Below are positions 15,378 to 24,232 of a stretch of DNA of 64,000 nucleotides, piece by piece. Where the stretch lies: the NCBI RefSeq assembly GCF_025506355.1, contig NZ_JANZYP010000004.1:1-64000 (forward strand). The letters run 5' to 3'. The position numbers were made by a program, and so were the translations under genes. The notes beneath the pieces were generated by a model. That model made no database searches. It had not been told where the DNA came from and worked only from the letters and a program-made list of their open reading frames with translations. Every line of letters begins with the position of its first letter. Position 1 is the first letter of the stretch. The stretch comes from Sphaerisporangium corydalis. GTDB taxonomy: Bacteria > Actinomycetota > Actinomycetes > Streptosporangiales > Streptosporangiaceae.

Positions 15378-16676
15378 GTGATGAAAATGCCGACGACATG
15401 TGTTGCCATCGCCGGAGGCGGCCCCGCCGGGGCCATGCTGGCGCTGCTCCTCGCCCGCGCGGGCGTGGAGGTGACGCTCCTGGAGAAGCACGCGGACTTC
15501 CTGCGCAACTTCCGGGGGGACACGATCCATCCCTCGACCCTGGAGGTCCTGGACGAACTCGGGCTGTCCGGGGAGTTCCACGAGCTGTCCCACCGCAAGG
15601 CCTACGACCTGTCGATGTGGACCGACGACGGCATGGTCCAGGTCGCCTCGCTCAAGGAACTCGACACCAAGTACCCGTACATCGCCTTCGTGCCGCAGTG
15701 GGACTTCCTCAACCTGATCACCTCAGCGGCCGGGCGCTACCCGAACTTCCGGCTCGTCATGGAGGCCGAGGTCGACGGGGTGATCCGCGAGGGGAACTCC
15801 GTGCGCGGCCTGCGCTACCGGGACCGCGACGGCGAGCACGAGCTGCGGGCCCTGCTGACCGTCGGCGCCGACGGGCGCGGCTCCGACGTCCGCCGGTCGG
15901 CCGGGCTGGTCCCGGTGGAGCAGGGCGCCCCGATGGACGCCGTCTGGTTCAGGCTGCCGCGCGAGCCGGACGATCCCCCCGACACGTTCCTGCGCGTCTC
16001 CATCGGCCACCTGATGGTCGCGATCAACCGCGAGACGTACTGGCAGCTCGCCTACATCATTCCCAAGGGCGGGTTCGAGACGCTCAAGGCCGGCGGCGTC
16101 GAAGGGCTGCGCTCCTCGGTCGCGCAGCTGCTGCCCTTCCTCGCCGGCCGCACCGCGAGCCTGACGGGCTTCGAGCAGGTGAGCGTCCTTCAGGTGATGC
16201 TCAACCGGCTGCGGCGCTGGCACCGGCCTGGGCTCCTGCTCATCGGCGACGCCGCCCACGCGATGTCGCCGGTGTTCGGCGTCGGCATCAACCTGGCCGT
16301 CCAGGACGCGGTGGCCGCCGCCAACGTTCTCGCCGGGCCCCTGCTCGCCGGGGAGGTGCCCGAAACGCTGCTGCGCAGGATCCAGCGCCGCAGGACCGTC
16401 CCCACGATGATCACGCAGTACGCCCAGCGGATCGTGCAGGACCTGCTGATCCGCCCGGCGCTCCGCGGGACGTCGCGGTCGCTGCGGGTGCCGGTGAACC
16501 CGGCCGGGCTGCCGCTGCTCGGCGCGATGGCGCGCCGTTTCATCGGTTTCGGGGTGCTTCCCGAGCACGTACGGTCCCCCGTGGCGGCCCGCCATGACCG
16601 CCGGGCCGCGTCCCCGCCAGGAGGATCTTCTCAGGAAGTGGACAACGGGGTCGGCTATCGGGGGCCGGTGCAATAG
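15378..16676 (+). CDS. FAD-dependent aromatic monooxygenase (PHBH-type)
   Basis: This 432-residue flavoprotein of the p-hydroxybenzoate hydroxylase class has the Rossmann GGGPAG (residues 12-17), the GADGRGSDVR motif near residue 160 and LLIGDAAHAMSPVFGVGINLAVQDA near residue 285. Such enzymes hydroxylate aromatic substrates with NAD(P)H and O2, or act in antibiotic tailoring. The start is uncertain: GTG 15378, ATG 15381 and ATG 15387 all fit and none has a strong ribosome binding site. The C-terminal 40 residues are low-complexity. It ends 9 bp before the DAHP synthase gene. Confidence 0.85.
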   Translation: MMKMPTTCVAIAGGGPAGAMLALLLARAGVEVTLLEKHADFLRNFRGDTIHPSTLEVLDELGLSGEFHELSHRKAYDLSMWTDDGMVQVASLKELDTKYPYIAFVPQWDFLNLITSAAGRYPNFRLVMEAEVDGVIREGNSVRGLRYRDRDGEHELRALLTVGADGRGSDVRRSAGLVPVEQGAPMDAVWFRLPREPDDPPDTFLRVSIGHLMVAINRETYWQLAYIIPKGGFETLKAGGVEGLRSSVAQLLPFLAGRTASLTGFEQVSVLQVMLNRLRRWHRPGLLLIGDAAHAMSPVFGVGINLAVQDAVAAANVLAGPLLAGEVPETLLRRIQRRRTVPTMITQYAQRIVQDLLIRPALRGTSRSLRVPVNPAGLPLLGAMARRFIGFGVLPEHVRSPVAARHDRRAASPPGGSSQEVDNGVGYRGPVQ

Positions 16677-16686
16677 CCTTTCAGGG
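16674..16686 (+). promoter_or_regulatory. Possible -10 for leaderless DAHP synthase mRNA
   Basis: TAGCCT (16674-16679) lies 7 nt before GTG 16686, and there is no ribosome binding site, a pattern typical of leaderless actinobacterial transcripts. No good -35 was found, so this is tentative. Confidence 0.3.
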
Positions 16687-18026
16687 TGAGCGCCGAACCG
16701 ACCAACCTTGACTCCTGGCGGGAGCTTCCCGCCGCCCAGCAGCCCGAGTGGCCCGACACCTCCGCGCTGGAGCGGGTCGTCTCCGAGCTCCAAGGTCTGC
16801 CCCCGCTGGTGTTCGCCGGCGAGTGCGACGACCTCAAGGTCCGCCTCGCCGCCGTCGCCCGTGGCGAGGCCTTCGTCCTGCAAGGGGGCGACTGCGCCGA
16901 GACCTTCGCCGGGGCCACCGCCGACAACGTCCGCGACAAGCTGAAGACCCTGCTGCAGATGGCCATCGTGCTCACCTACGCGGGCCGGGTCCCGGTCGTC
17001 AAGATCGGCAGGGTGGCCGGGCAGTTCGCCAAGCCGCGCTCCAAGCCGACCGAGGTCCGGGGCGGCGTCGAGCTGCCGGCCTACCGGGGCGACATGGTCA
17101 ACGGGTTCGACTTCACCCCCGAGTCCCGCGAGCCCGACCCCGCCCGGCTGCTGCGGGCCTACCACTCCTCGGCGGTGACGCTCAACCTCGCCAGGGCCTT
17201 CACCAAGGGCGGGTACGCCGATCTGCGCCAGGTCCACGCCTGGAACCAGGACTTCGTGGCCGAGTCGCCCGCCGGCCGGCGCTACGAGCAGCTGGCGCGC
17301 GAGATCGACCAGGCGCTCGCGTTCATGCACGCCTGCCGGGCCGACCCCGAGGAGTTCCACACCGTCGAGTTCTACTCCTCCCACGAGGCGCTGATCCTCG
17401 ACTACGACCGGGCGCTCACCCGCGTCGACTCCCGCACCGGCCTGCCCTACGACGTCTCGGCGCACATGGTGTGGATCGGCGAGCGCACCCGCCAGCTCGA
17501 CGGCGCCCACGTGGAGTTCTTCAGCCGCATCCGCAACCCGATCGGGGTCAAGCTCGGGCCGACCACCTCCCCCGAGGACGCGCTGGCGCTCATCGACAAG
17601 CTCAACCCGGCCAACGAGCCCGGCCGGCTCACGTTCATCGCCCGCATGGGCGCCTCCCGGGTCCGCGACGCGCTGCCCACGCTGGTGGAGAAGGTCCAGG
17701 CGAGCGGCGCGCAGGTGGCCTGGATCTGCGACCCCATGCACGGCAACACCTTCGAGGCGCCGAGCGGGCACAAGACCCGCAGGCTCGACGACGTCCTCGA
17801 CGAGGTGGCGGGCTTCTTCGAGGTCCACCGGGCGCTCGGCACCCACCCCGGGGGCATCCACATCGAGTTCACCGGCGACGACGTCACCGAATGCGTCGGC
17901 GGCGGCCACGCCATCGTCGAGGAGGACCTCGCGCTGCGCTACGAGACCGCCTGCGACCCCCGGCTCAACCGGGGCCAGTCGCTCGACCTGGCCTTCCGGG
18001 TCGCCGAGCTCTACCGCTCCAACTGA
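16686..18026 (+). CDS. aroG: Class II 3-deoxy-D-arabino-heptulosonate-7-phosphate synthase
   Basis: This 446-residue enzyme condenses phosphoenolpyruvate with erythrose-4-phosphate, the first step of the shikimate pathway. It shows class II signatures: FVLQGGDCAETF with the metal/PEP-site Cys, RVPVVKIGRVAGQFAKPRS, the ANEPGRLTFIARMG block, WICDPMHGNT, and HIEFTGDDVTEC near the end. Length matches plant and actinobacterial class II enzymes. GTG 16686 has no ribosome binding site and may be leaderless. The gene could be housekeeping or serve aromatic secondary metabolism. Confidence 0.95.
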   Translation: MSAEPTNLDSWRELPAAQQPEWPDTSALERVVSELQGLPPLVFAGECDDLKVRLAAVARGEAFVLQGGDCAETFAGATADNVRDKLKTLLQMAIVLTYAGRVPVVKIGRVAGQFAKPRSKPTEVRGGVELPAYRGDMVNGFDFTPESREPDPARLLRAYHSSAVTLNLARAFTKGGYADLRQVHAWNQDFVAESPAGRRYEQLAREIDQALAFMHACRADPEEFHTVEFYSSHEALILDYDRALTRVDSRTGLPYDVSAHMVWIGERTRQLDGAHVEFFSRIRNPIGVKLGPTTSPEDALALIDKLNPANEPGRLTFIARMGASRVRDALPTLVEKVQASGAQVAWICDPMHGNTFEAPSGHKTRRLDDVLDEVAGFFEVHRALGTHPGGIHIEFTGDDVTECVGGGHAIVEEDLALRYETACDPRLNRGQSLDLAFRVAELYRSN

Positions 18027-18038
18027 CCCCCGTCCCAC

Positions 18039-18065
18039 CCGGCCGGGCCTGACGACCCCGGCCGG
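18039..18065 (+). terminator. Hairpin after DAHP synthase gene
   Basis: CCGGCCGGG (18039-18047) can pair with CCCGGCCGG (18057-18065) across a 9-nt loop, 13 bp after the stop. Confidence 0.5.
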
Positions 18066-18124
18066 TCACCCGGCGCCCGCGCCGTCGTGCTCCTGACCAG
18101 GCCCGGGACGGCGGACCTCCCGTG

Positions 18125-18205
18125 AGGGAGGGAAGCCGTCTCGCCGTGCGGTCCTGTCAGGGACGGTGGCCGTCTGGCCGTGCGGTCAGGGGCGGCGGCC
18201 GTCTT
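18125..18205. repeat. Duplicated 3' end of the thioredoxin gene
   Basis: Read on the minus strand, the block GACGGCCGCCGCCCCTGA (…DGRRP-stop) is followed about 33 bp later by GACGGCCACCGTCCCTGA (DGHRP-stop) and then a partial third copy. The repeat therefore includes the stop codon and lies immediately beyond the coding region. Confidence 0.65.
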
Positions 18206-18584
18206 CGGGGCCCGCGGCCGCTCCCGCGTCGATGTCGGCCGCGATCTCCTTGCGGATCGCCTCCATGTCCAGCGCCCTGACCTGCTTGATCAGGTCCTCC
18301 AGGGCGGGCTCGGGGAGCGCGCCGGGCTGGGCGAAGACCACGATGCCGTCGCGGATCGCCATGATCGTCGGGATGGAGGTGATGTCGAAGCCCTCCGCCA
18401 GCCCCCGCTCGGCCTCGGTGTCGATCTTGCCGAAGGTGATGTCGTCGTGCTTCTGGGACGCCTTCTCGAAGATCGGCCCGAAGGTCCGGCAGGGCCCGCA
18501 CCAGGCGGCCCAGAAATCGAGGAGGACGATCCCCTCGTCGGCGATCTCGTTGAAGTTGGTCTCGTTCACCGCGATGGTCGCCAC
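18186..18584 (-). CDS. trxA: Thioredoxin
   Basis: This 132-residue thioredoxin has the redox site WCGPC (Cys29, Cys32) in FWAAWCGPC and the cis-proline motif SIPT. It reduces disulfides in cytoplasmic proteins. About 20 acidic and alanine-rich residues extend past the core, ending in GPEDGRRP, and that tail is the seed of the 3' tandem duplication. No reductase gene is nearby. It is a single-gene unit between the DAHP synthase gene (convergent) and the secreted nuclease gene. Confidence 0.93.
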   Translation of the reverse strand: MATIAVNETNFNEIADEGIVLLDFWAAWCGPCRTFGPIFEKASQKHDDITFGKIDTEAERGLAEGFDITSIPTIMAIRDGIVVFAQPGALPEPALEDLIKQVRALDMEAIRKEIAADIDAGAAAGPEDGRRP

Positions 18585-18688
18585 TGGTGATTCCTCGTCT
18601 CGTGTCTCGTGTTTTCGATCGCATAACCATCTACCCGGTGCGCGAATTCCTCACCTCCCCCGGGACGATACCCCTACCGGGTCCAGGC

Positions 18689-18717
18689 GAGAGCCCCCGG
18701 CCGGGCCGGGGGCTCTC
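18689..18717 (-). terminator. Terminator of the secreted nuclease gene
   Basis: A perfect 14-bp inverted repeat (18689-18702 with 18704-18717, core GAGAGCCCCCGGCC) lies about 40 bp beyond the nuclease stop on the minus strand. Confidence 0.75.
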
Positions 18718-18757
18718 CACGGGGCGGGCGGCCCCGGAAAGGTACAGGCGGCGGGAC

Positions 18758-21157
18758 CTACTTCAGGTCGAGGCCGAACAGCAGGGGGTCGTGGTCGGAG
18801 GAGCGGAAGGCGGCCGGGGAGTACAGGTCCGGCGGGTTGAACTCGGTGTTGTAGTCCATGAAGCGGCCCTCGTCGGCGTTGACGTGCCAGATGGTCGCGC
18901 CGGTGACCAGCTTGAGCAGGTGCCTGCCGACCAGGACGTGGTCCAGCTCGCCGGACAGCCCGTCGAAGACGTAGCTGTAGCGGTCGGGCTTGTCGAGGAA
19001 CTTCTTGCTCACGCTGGCGAGCCTGCCCGCCTCAAGGGTGTGGATCGGGTCCTCCTCGCCGTAGGCGTTGAGGTCGCCGAGCACGACCGGGTTGATCAGG
19101 TTGAGCGTGTCGACGAGCCCGAGCACCGCCTGGGCCTGCCGCACGCGTTCGGCGTTGAAGCAGCTCTGGCCGTCGCCCTGGTCCAGGTCGGCCCCGGTGG
19201 CGCCGTCGCAGCCCTTGGACTTGAAGTGGTTGACGATCATGGTGAACGGCGTCACGTCGGCGCCCTTGGCGCGCTTGAACTCCTGGATCAGCGGGGGCCT
19301 GCGGAACACCGGGTCGGTGGAGGACTGCGCGGCGCCCACCGGCTTGACCACCGCCGGCTTGTAGATCACCGCGACCTGGATCGCGTCCGTGCCCGGCACC
19401 GGGGAGACGATCCCCTTGTAGGTGCCCGCGCCGACCTGGGCGTTGAGCGCGTCGACCAGCGCGTTCAGCGCCGTGGTGCCGTTGTTCTCGACCTCCATGA
19501 GGCCGGCCACGTCGGGGTTCAGCCCTTTGAGCGTCGCCACCAGCTTGGTGAGCTGGCGCTGCTTCTCCTCTTCGGTGTTGGCGCCGCGGGAGTTCAGCGT
19601 GGTGAACCAGTTGAGGGTGTTGAGGCTGGCCACCTTGACGTCGCCGCCCACCTTGGCGGGCTTGGCGGGCCGGGGGTTGTCGGGGGTGAAGACGACCGGC
19701 TGGGTCGGCTCGACCCGGTAGACGCCGAAGCCGAAGGTCAGCACGCCGGTCAGGCCGGTGGTCCCGTCACCGACGCGGACGGTGTTGGTCCCGTTCGAGT
19801 GGTACGGCAGGGCCGGGGGGTTCTGCACGTTGGAGGCGTCGTCGAGCAGGATCTGGCGCCGCGCGTTCAGGGCGGGGTCGACGTTCGGGCGGTCGGTCGC
19901 CTGGAACAGCCGGCCCTTGGCGGACAGGGTGAGCTCGCCGAAGCGGCCGAGGTTGAACACCTCAGAGACGGTGAGCTTCCCGGGGAAGGTGACGAGCACG
20001 CCTTCCAGCGGCTCCAGGGTCGCGCCCGCCGCCAGCGGGGGCCGCACCTTCGCCGGCTTGACGGTGCCGGTCCCGCAGACGTCGGCGGCGGTGACCGGGG
20101 ACAGCTCGGTGAGGCCGCTGAACTCGGTGACGGTGCCGCTCACCAGGACGCGGTCGCCGGGCGAGACCGGCTTGGCGGAGAACACGAACACCGCGTCGGA
20201 GGTGGCCGGGTCGGCGTCGGGGGTGGGGTCTTGGAGGTAGAAGCCTCCGAGCTGCCCGGTGCCCTGGTAGTCGCCGGTCACCACGCCCTCGACGCGCACG
20301 GCCTGACCGGCCAGCGGGCTGGTCTCACCGCTCCCCTGGACCTCGGCGATCTGGTGGGTCGCCGGGGTCTCGCACGTGGGCGCCGGGGTCGGGGTGGGCG
20401 TGGGGGTGGGAGTCGGTGTGGGGGTGGGAGTCGGTGTGGGGGTGGGAGTCGGTGTGGGGGTGGGAGTCGGTGTGGGGGTGTCCGTCGGAGTGCCCGCGCA
20501 GGGGGCGGCGGCGGTGGCCGAGTTGCGCGGCCCGGGGGCCTCGGCGGTGAAGTCCGCCGCGTTGGCGTCGGTGTCGGCGCACCCGTGGCCGCCGCGCACC
20601 GCCGCCGTGGCGTTGGTCAGTGCCGGTGCAGGCGTGCCCTCGGAGAAGTTCGCCGTGCCGTATCCCACCAGGTCGGCGAGCAGGGCGAGCTGCTCGGCCG
20701 TGCACGCCGTGGACCCGCCGTTGCACGCGAGGCCGTCGGCCGAGCGCACCAGGGCCACCTTGCCGGCCGTGCCGCTCAGGTTGAGGCCGCCGGTGGTGTC
20801 GGGCGCCGGCAGCGCGCCACTCGGGGTCGTCCCGGCCGCGAGCTGGATCAGGTGGTACTGCCCGGGGGCGAGCGAGCCCGACAGGTCGACCTTGTTGGCC
20901 GCGAAGTTCCCGGTGCCGGTGGCGCTGGTGTACTGGACCGACCAGCCGGTGAGGGCGACCTCCGAGGCGCTGCGGTTGAACAGTTCCACGTAGTCGTTGG
21001 TGAGCGGGGCGCCGGAGTTGCCGCCTCCGCCGTAGACCTGGCTGATCACGACGGTCCCCGGTTCCGCGGAGGCCGGGGACGAGGAGATGGCGGCGATGCC
21101 GGTGATGGAGACGCCGGCGGCCACAAGGGCGGCGAGCGCCCGGGATAGAGCACGCAT
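18758..21157 (-). CDS. Secreted ExeM/NucH-type nuclease with lamin-tail domain
   Basis: This protein of about 799 residues starts with a signal peptide ending ASA. It has an N-terminal lamin-tail domain (VVISQVYGGGGNSGAPLTNDYVELFN type), a PT-repeat linker near residues 225-260, an OB-like region, and a C-terminal endonuclease/exonuclease/phosphatase domain (KVASLNTLNWF, LMEVENNG, NHFKSKG, LGDLNAYGEEDP, DHVLVG, SSDHDPLLF). It should degrade extracellular DNA for nutrient or phosphate scavenging. ATG 21157 gives a clean signal peptide; a GTG at 21184 adds nine residues. Lipid anchoring is not indicated. Confidence 0.88.
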   Translation of the reverse strand: MRALSRALAALVAAGVSITGIAAISSSPASAEPGTVVISQVYGGGGNSGAPLTNDYVELFNRSASEVALTGWSVQYTSATGTGNFAANKVDLSGSLAPGQYHLIQLAAGTTPSGALPAPDTTGGLNLSGTAGKVALVRSADGLACNGGSTACTAEQLALLADLVGYGTANFSEGTPAPALTNATAAVRGGHGCADTDANAADFTAEAPGPRNSATAAAPCAGTPTDTPTPTPTPTPTPTPTPTPTPTPTPTPTPTPTPAPTCETPATHQIAEVQGSGETSPLAGQAVRVEGVVTGDYQGTGQLGGFYLQDPTPDADPATSDAVFVFSAKPVSPGDRVLVSGTVTEFSGLTELSPVTAADVCGTGTVKPAKVRPPLAAGATLEPLEGVLVTFPGKLTVSEVFNLGRFGELTLSAKGRLFQATDRPNVDPALNARRQILLDDASNVQNPPALPYHSNGTNTVRVGDGTTGLTGVLTFGFGVYRVEPTQPVVFTPDNPRPAKPAKVGGDVKVASLNTLNWFTTLNSRGANTEEEKQRQLTKLVATLKGLNPDVAGLMEVENNGTTALNALVDALNAQVGAGTYKGIVSPVPGTDAIQVAVIYKPAVVKPVGAAQSSTDPVFRRPPLIQEFKRAKGADVTPFTMIVNHFKSKGCDGATGADLDQGDGQSCFNAERVRQAQAVLGLVDTLNLINPVVLGDLNAYGEEDPIHTLEAGRLASVSKKFLDKPDRYSYVFDGLSGELDHVLVGRHLLKLVTGATIWHVNADEGRFMDYNTEFNPPDLYSPAAFRSSDHDPLLFGLDLK
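20386..20481 (-). repeat. 18-bp tandem repeats coding a (PT)n linker
   Basis: Four near-perfect copies of an 18-bp unit (GGGAGTCGGTGTGGGGGT on the plus strand) plus flanking variants encode about 18 Pro-Thr dipeptides joining the lamin-tail and catalytic parts of the nuclease. Repeat number could vary by slippage without shifting frame. Confidence 0.85.
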
Positions 21158-21376
21158 GGTCGGGAGCGTAAGGCCGCGAAACACTGCGATCTCGTACTAG
21201 AACTAGATAGAAGGTGAAATGGGGGAACCTTGACACTTCATGTCTATCCGCGGTGACTAGACTTGGCGTCCTCTGATCTAGCGGAGCCGGGGCGACCGGC
21301 TCTCGCCGGACACACTCTGTCAGCTCGCCCTCACCACTTGGCGACCCGTTACCCGACATTGGGTATGACTTGGCCC

Positions 21377-22840
21377 ATGACGCTCCCGTTGAAGATCCTG
21401 CCCCTCGACGTCGGATGGAAGACGTGCGACGCCTCCCCTGAGTGCGCCGGGATCACCCGCGGGCCCTACGGCCGGTGCATGGCGCACCTCACGCCGGCCG
21501 AGTTGGACGAGGTGCTCGGCGAGCTGGCCCCCGGGCGGGGCGTGGACCTGCGCGGCACGACCATCGGCGAGGAGCTGTTGGCCCGGGTCCTGGACGCGAC
21601 CGAGCGCCACCTGGGCAGGGCGAGGTTCGACCGCGCGGCCTTCACCGGGCCCGCCCGGTTCGCCGGCGTGGTCTTCGCCGGGGACGCGAGCTTCGACCAC
21701 GCCCGGTTCGACCTTCTCGCCTCGTTCTTCGGCGCGCGCTTCACCCGCAACGCCTCCTTCCGCGGCGTCCGGTTCGCCCACCAGTTCTCCATGCACGAGG
21801 CGCGCGTCCGGGGACACGGCGCCTTCGACCACGTCCACATCGGCAGCGACGCGCTGTTCGGCGACGCCAGGTTCGGCAGGGACGCCTCGTTCCTCGGGGC
21901 CGAGTTCCACGGGTTCGCGGCCTTCGACGGGACGATGTTCGACGGCGAGGCGATCTTCCGGGGGGCGCGTTTCCACCGCGCGGTGTCCTACCGCAAGGCC
22001 GTCTTCGCGGGCACGGCCGGGTTCGAGGGGACACGCTTCCACGAGGCCGCCTTCCTGACGCAGGTGCGCGTCGGCCGCCGGCTGGCGCTCGCGGGCGTCC
22101 ACGCCTCGGCGCCGCTGGAGCTGGACACGGCGGGCTGCCCGGTCGACCTGCGGGCGGCGCGGATCACCGGGCGCTTCACCGCGCGCCTGGCCGACGCCGA
22201 CATCGACCTGCGGGAGGCCGTCCTTGCCGGGCCGGCGACCGTCACCCGCCGCGCCGGGCGGGTGCGCGTGGTCTCCCTGGACCGGCTGGACGCCGGCGCG
22301 CTCACCCTGTCCGGGGTGGACCTCAGCACCTGCCGGCTGGGCCGGCTCAGGCGGCCGGAGGCGCTGTCCCTGTCGCGTTGCGTCTTCGCCGCCACGCCGC
22401 GCGGGGTGCGCTTCGGCCTCGGGTGGCCCCCGGTCCGCTGGTGGACCGGCCGCCGCGTGCTGGCCGACGAGCACGTCTGGCGGGGCTGGTCGGCGGCGGC
22501 GGACCAGCCGCTCGACCCCGGGCGCCTGGCCGGGCTGTACGAGCGGCTGCGGCGGGCCGTGGACGACAAGCGGACCTCCGCCGACTTCGCCTTCGGTGCC
22601 ATGGAGATGCGCCGCCTGGCGAGCGGCCGGCGGCGGGCCAGGCTGGCGCTGTCGGCGTACTGGCTGGCCTGCGGGTACGGGCTGCGCATGGGGCGCACGC
22701 TCGGCTGGCTGGCGCTGGTGACGGCCGTGGCGGCCGTGGCGGTGTTGTGGCCCTCGGCCGCGCACCAGCCGAAGCGCCCGGCCGGCGGCTCCTCGGAGCC
22801 CCTGCCCGCCGTCCACGCCCCCACGCCGACCGCCGGCTGA
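21377..22840 (+). CDS. Pentapeptide-repeat protein with C-terminal membrane anchor
   Basis: This is a 487-residue protein of unknown function. Residues about 70-260 consist of repeats with Phe every fifth position (ARFDRAAFTGPARFAGVVF type), which fold as a right-handed quadrilateral beta-helix. The remainder is Arg/Leu rich, and one transmembrane helix lies near residue 460 (LGWLALVTAVAAVAVLW), followed by a short Pro-rich tail. An upstream in-frame ATG at 21365 is also possible. A few pentapeptide proteins mimic DNA to protect gyrase, but membrane-anchored ones like this have no known role. Confidence 0.75.
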   Translation: MTLPLKILPLDVGWKTCDASPECAGITRGPYGRCMAHLTPAELDEVLGELAPGRGVDLRGTTIGEELLARVLDATERHLGRARFDRAAFTGPARFAGVVFAGDASFDHARFDLLASFFGARFTRNASFRGVRFAHQFSMHEARVRGHGAFDHVHIGSDALFGDARFGRDASFLGAEFHGFAAFDGTMFDGEAIFRGARFHRAVSYRKAVFAGTAGFEGTRFHEAAFLTQVRVGRRLALAGVHASAPLELDTAGCPVDLRAARITGRFTARLADADIDLREAVLAGPATVTRRAGRVRVVSLDRLDAGALTLSGVDLSTCRLGRLRRPEALSLSRCVFAATPRGVRFGLGWPPVRWWTGRRVLADEHVWRGWSAAADQPLDPGRLAGLYERLRRAVDDKRTSADFAFGAMEMRRLASGRRRARLALSAYWLACGYGLRMGRTLGWLALVTAVAAVAVLWPSAAHQPKRPAGGSSEPLPAVHAPTPTAG

Positions 22841-22979
22841 GGCCGCTCCGCCGCACACCCGCCATTCCCCCTGATCACATCCCAGGGGCGCCTCAGGGAT
22901 TCCCCGGATTCCTGACCGGTCCCCCGGGGCGGGAAGATAGGGCCAGTTGCTCGTAGCAAGGCGGGAACCTGGGGAGACA

Positions 22980-23696
22980 ATGGCGGGCGCCGGTGTCATC
23001 GACGACTACGTGACCGAGCTCGGCCGCGCGCTGCGCGGACCGGGCCGGGCCAGGCATGACCTGGTGACCGAGGCGCGCGACAGCCTGGCCGACTGCGCGG
23101 ACGCCTACCTCGCCGACGGCGTGACCCGCCACGAGGCCGAGCGGATGGCGGTCGCCGAGTTCGGGACGGTCGGCGAGATCGCCCCGGGCTACCAGGAGGA
23201 GCTGGCCGCCCACCAGGGCCGCAGGACGGCGATCTCGGTCTTCCTGACCGTGCCGCTGCTGACGATCATCTGGTGGGGCGTGTGGAGGATCTTCCCCGAC
23301 GCCCCGCCGGAGGCCAAGGCGCTGCGGCCGGCCTGGTTCGGCCCGATGGCGCAGTTCCTGGACTACTTCCAGTTCGCCATGGGCGTGTTCGGCGCCCTCG
23401 CCCTGGTCGGCCTCAGCAGGGGGCTCCGCAAGCTCGACCGGCCGAAACTGCTCACCCGCTCGCTCGGCATCATGGTGTTCATCCAGGTGGCGACGATCAT
23501 CGGGGTGTCCTGCGCCCTGACGGCCGGTGGCGCGGCCGGCCTCAAGGGCTTCGACGACTACCCCCCGGGGATGGCGGCGTGCGCCCTCAGCTACCTGGTG
23601 GTCGGCTGGCTGCTGTACAGCGCGACACGGTGCCTGGTCGCCTCCCGCGGCGCCCCGGTGGCGGTGCCGGTGGCCGGGCGTAGCCTCATCGGCTGA
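22980..23696 (+). CDS. HAAS-domain membrane protein
   Basis: This is a 238-residue protein. Residues 5-75 match the helical HAAS/permease-prefix domain (VTEARDSLADCADAYLADGVTRHEAERMAVAEFG), and four predicted transmembrane helices follow. HAAS domains are commonly encoded beside PadR regulators, and a padR gene converges on this one 107 bp away. The role is probably signalling or regulation of membrane permease activity. GGGGAGA precedes ATG 22980. Confidence 0.75.
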   Translation: MAGAGVIDDYVTELGRALRGPGRARHDLVTEARDSLADCADAYLADGVTRHEAERMAVAEFGTVGEIAPGYQEELAAHQGRRTAISVFLTVPLLTIIWWGVWRIFPDAPPEAKALRPAWFGPMAQFLDYFQFAMGVFGALALVGLSRGLRKLDRPKLLTRSLGIMVFIQVATIIGVSCALTAGGAAGLKGFDDYPPGMAACALSYLVVGWLLYSATRCLVASRGAPVAVPVAGRSLIG

Positions 23697-23709
23697 CCAC
23701 GGGGCGGTC

Positions 23710-23732
23710 GCGCGCGTCCCCCTGACGCGCGC
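23710..23732 (+). terminator. GC hairpin after HAAS gene
   Basis: GCGCGCGTC (23710-23718) pairs perfectly with GACGCGCGC (23724-23732) with a 5-nt loop, in the space between two convergent genes. Confidence 0.7.
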
Positions 23733-23802
23733 GTCCCTTTCCGAGGACTCCGGACCCGGCCACCCGGCCGGGTCGACCCCGGACCAGGTCACCCGGGCTC
23801 TG

Positions 23803-24132
23803 TCAGGGTGTCGGCCGGGGGGTGAGGACGCTGCCGACGGCGACCGTGAACTCCTGCCAGGCCGATCGCTCGCCGGCCAGGGCGGCGTGGCCGGAGGTGG
23901 TGAGCCGGTAGGTGCGACGCCTGCGGCCGCCCACCGTCGCCCACTCGCTCGTGAGATGCCCCAGGCGCTCCAGCCTGCGCAGCGCCGGGTAGACGGTGCC
24001 GGTCGGCACGCTCAGCGCGCCTCCGCTGCGCTCCTGAAGTGACTCGATGATCGCGTATCCGTGGAGCGGCTGGTGCTCCAGCACGGAGAGCAGCAAGGCG
24101 TCCAGGTGGCCGCGGAGCGCGTCGTTGTTCAC
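23803..24132 (-). CDS. PadR-family regulator
   Basis: This is a 109-residue winged-helix repressor. The N-terminal DNA-binding domain (about residues 8-80) shows the family pattern LSVLEHQPLHGYAIIESLQERS, GTVYPALRRLERLGHLTSEW and RRRTYRLT. The C-terminal dimerisation helix is short. It starts with GTG 24132, 24 bp from a palindrome ATGT…ACAT that matches the PadR operator type. Divergent orientation to cydA and three related sites in the gap suggest it controls itself and the cytochrome bd operon; the effector is unknown. Confidence 0.87.
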   Translation of the reverse strand: MNNDALRGHLDALLLSVLEHQPLHGYAIIESLQERSGGALSVPTGTVYPALRRLERLGHLTSEWATVGGRRRRTYRLTTSGHAALAGERSAWQEFTVAVGSVLTPRPTP

Positions 24133-24155
24133 CGGAAAAGCCTATCCACAATCTT

Positions 24156-24174
24156 CATGTAGGCAGTCTACATG
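24156..24174. promoter_or_regulatory. Palindromic PadR-type operator
   Basis: CATGTAG (24156-24162) and CTACATG (24168-24174) form a perfect 7-bp inverted repeat with a 5-bp spacer, matching the ATGT-N8/9-ACAT style of PadR sites. It lies 23 bp upstream of the padR start. Confidence 0.75.
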
Positions 24175-24182
24175 TGCGGTTT

Positions 24183-24232
24183 CATATGTAGGCTGTCACA
24201 ACCAAGCCATATGTAGGCTGCCACAACCAAGC
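24183..24232. repeat. 25-bp tandem repeat carrying operator half-sites upstream of cydA
   Basis: Two adjacent 25-bp copies (24183-24207 and 24208-24232) differ at a single base (T/C at unit position 14). Each begins CATATGTAGGCTG and so repeats the CATGTAG half-site of the neighbouring palindrome. They end 23 bp before cydA, suggesting cooperative binding by the PadR protein or a redox regulator. Confidence 0.85.

Noticed and set aside
15723-18038. Minus-strand frame of over 700 codons opposite the monooxygenase and DAHP synthase genes
   Set aside because: It is a shadow with no recognisable motifs; the plus-strand genes have complete family signatures.
20376-20993. Plus-strand frame with (GV)n repeat
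   Set aside because: It is the antisense reading of the PT linker of the secreted nuclease.
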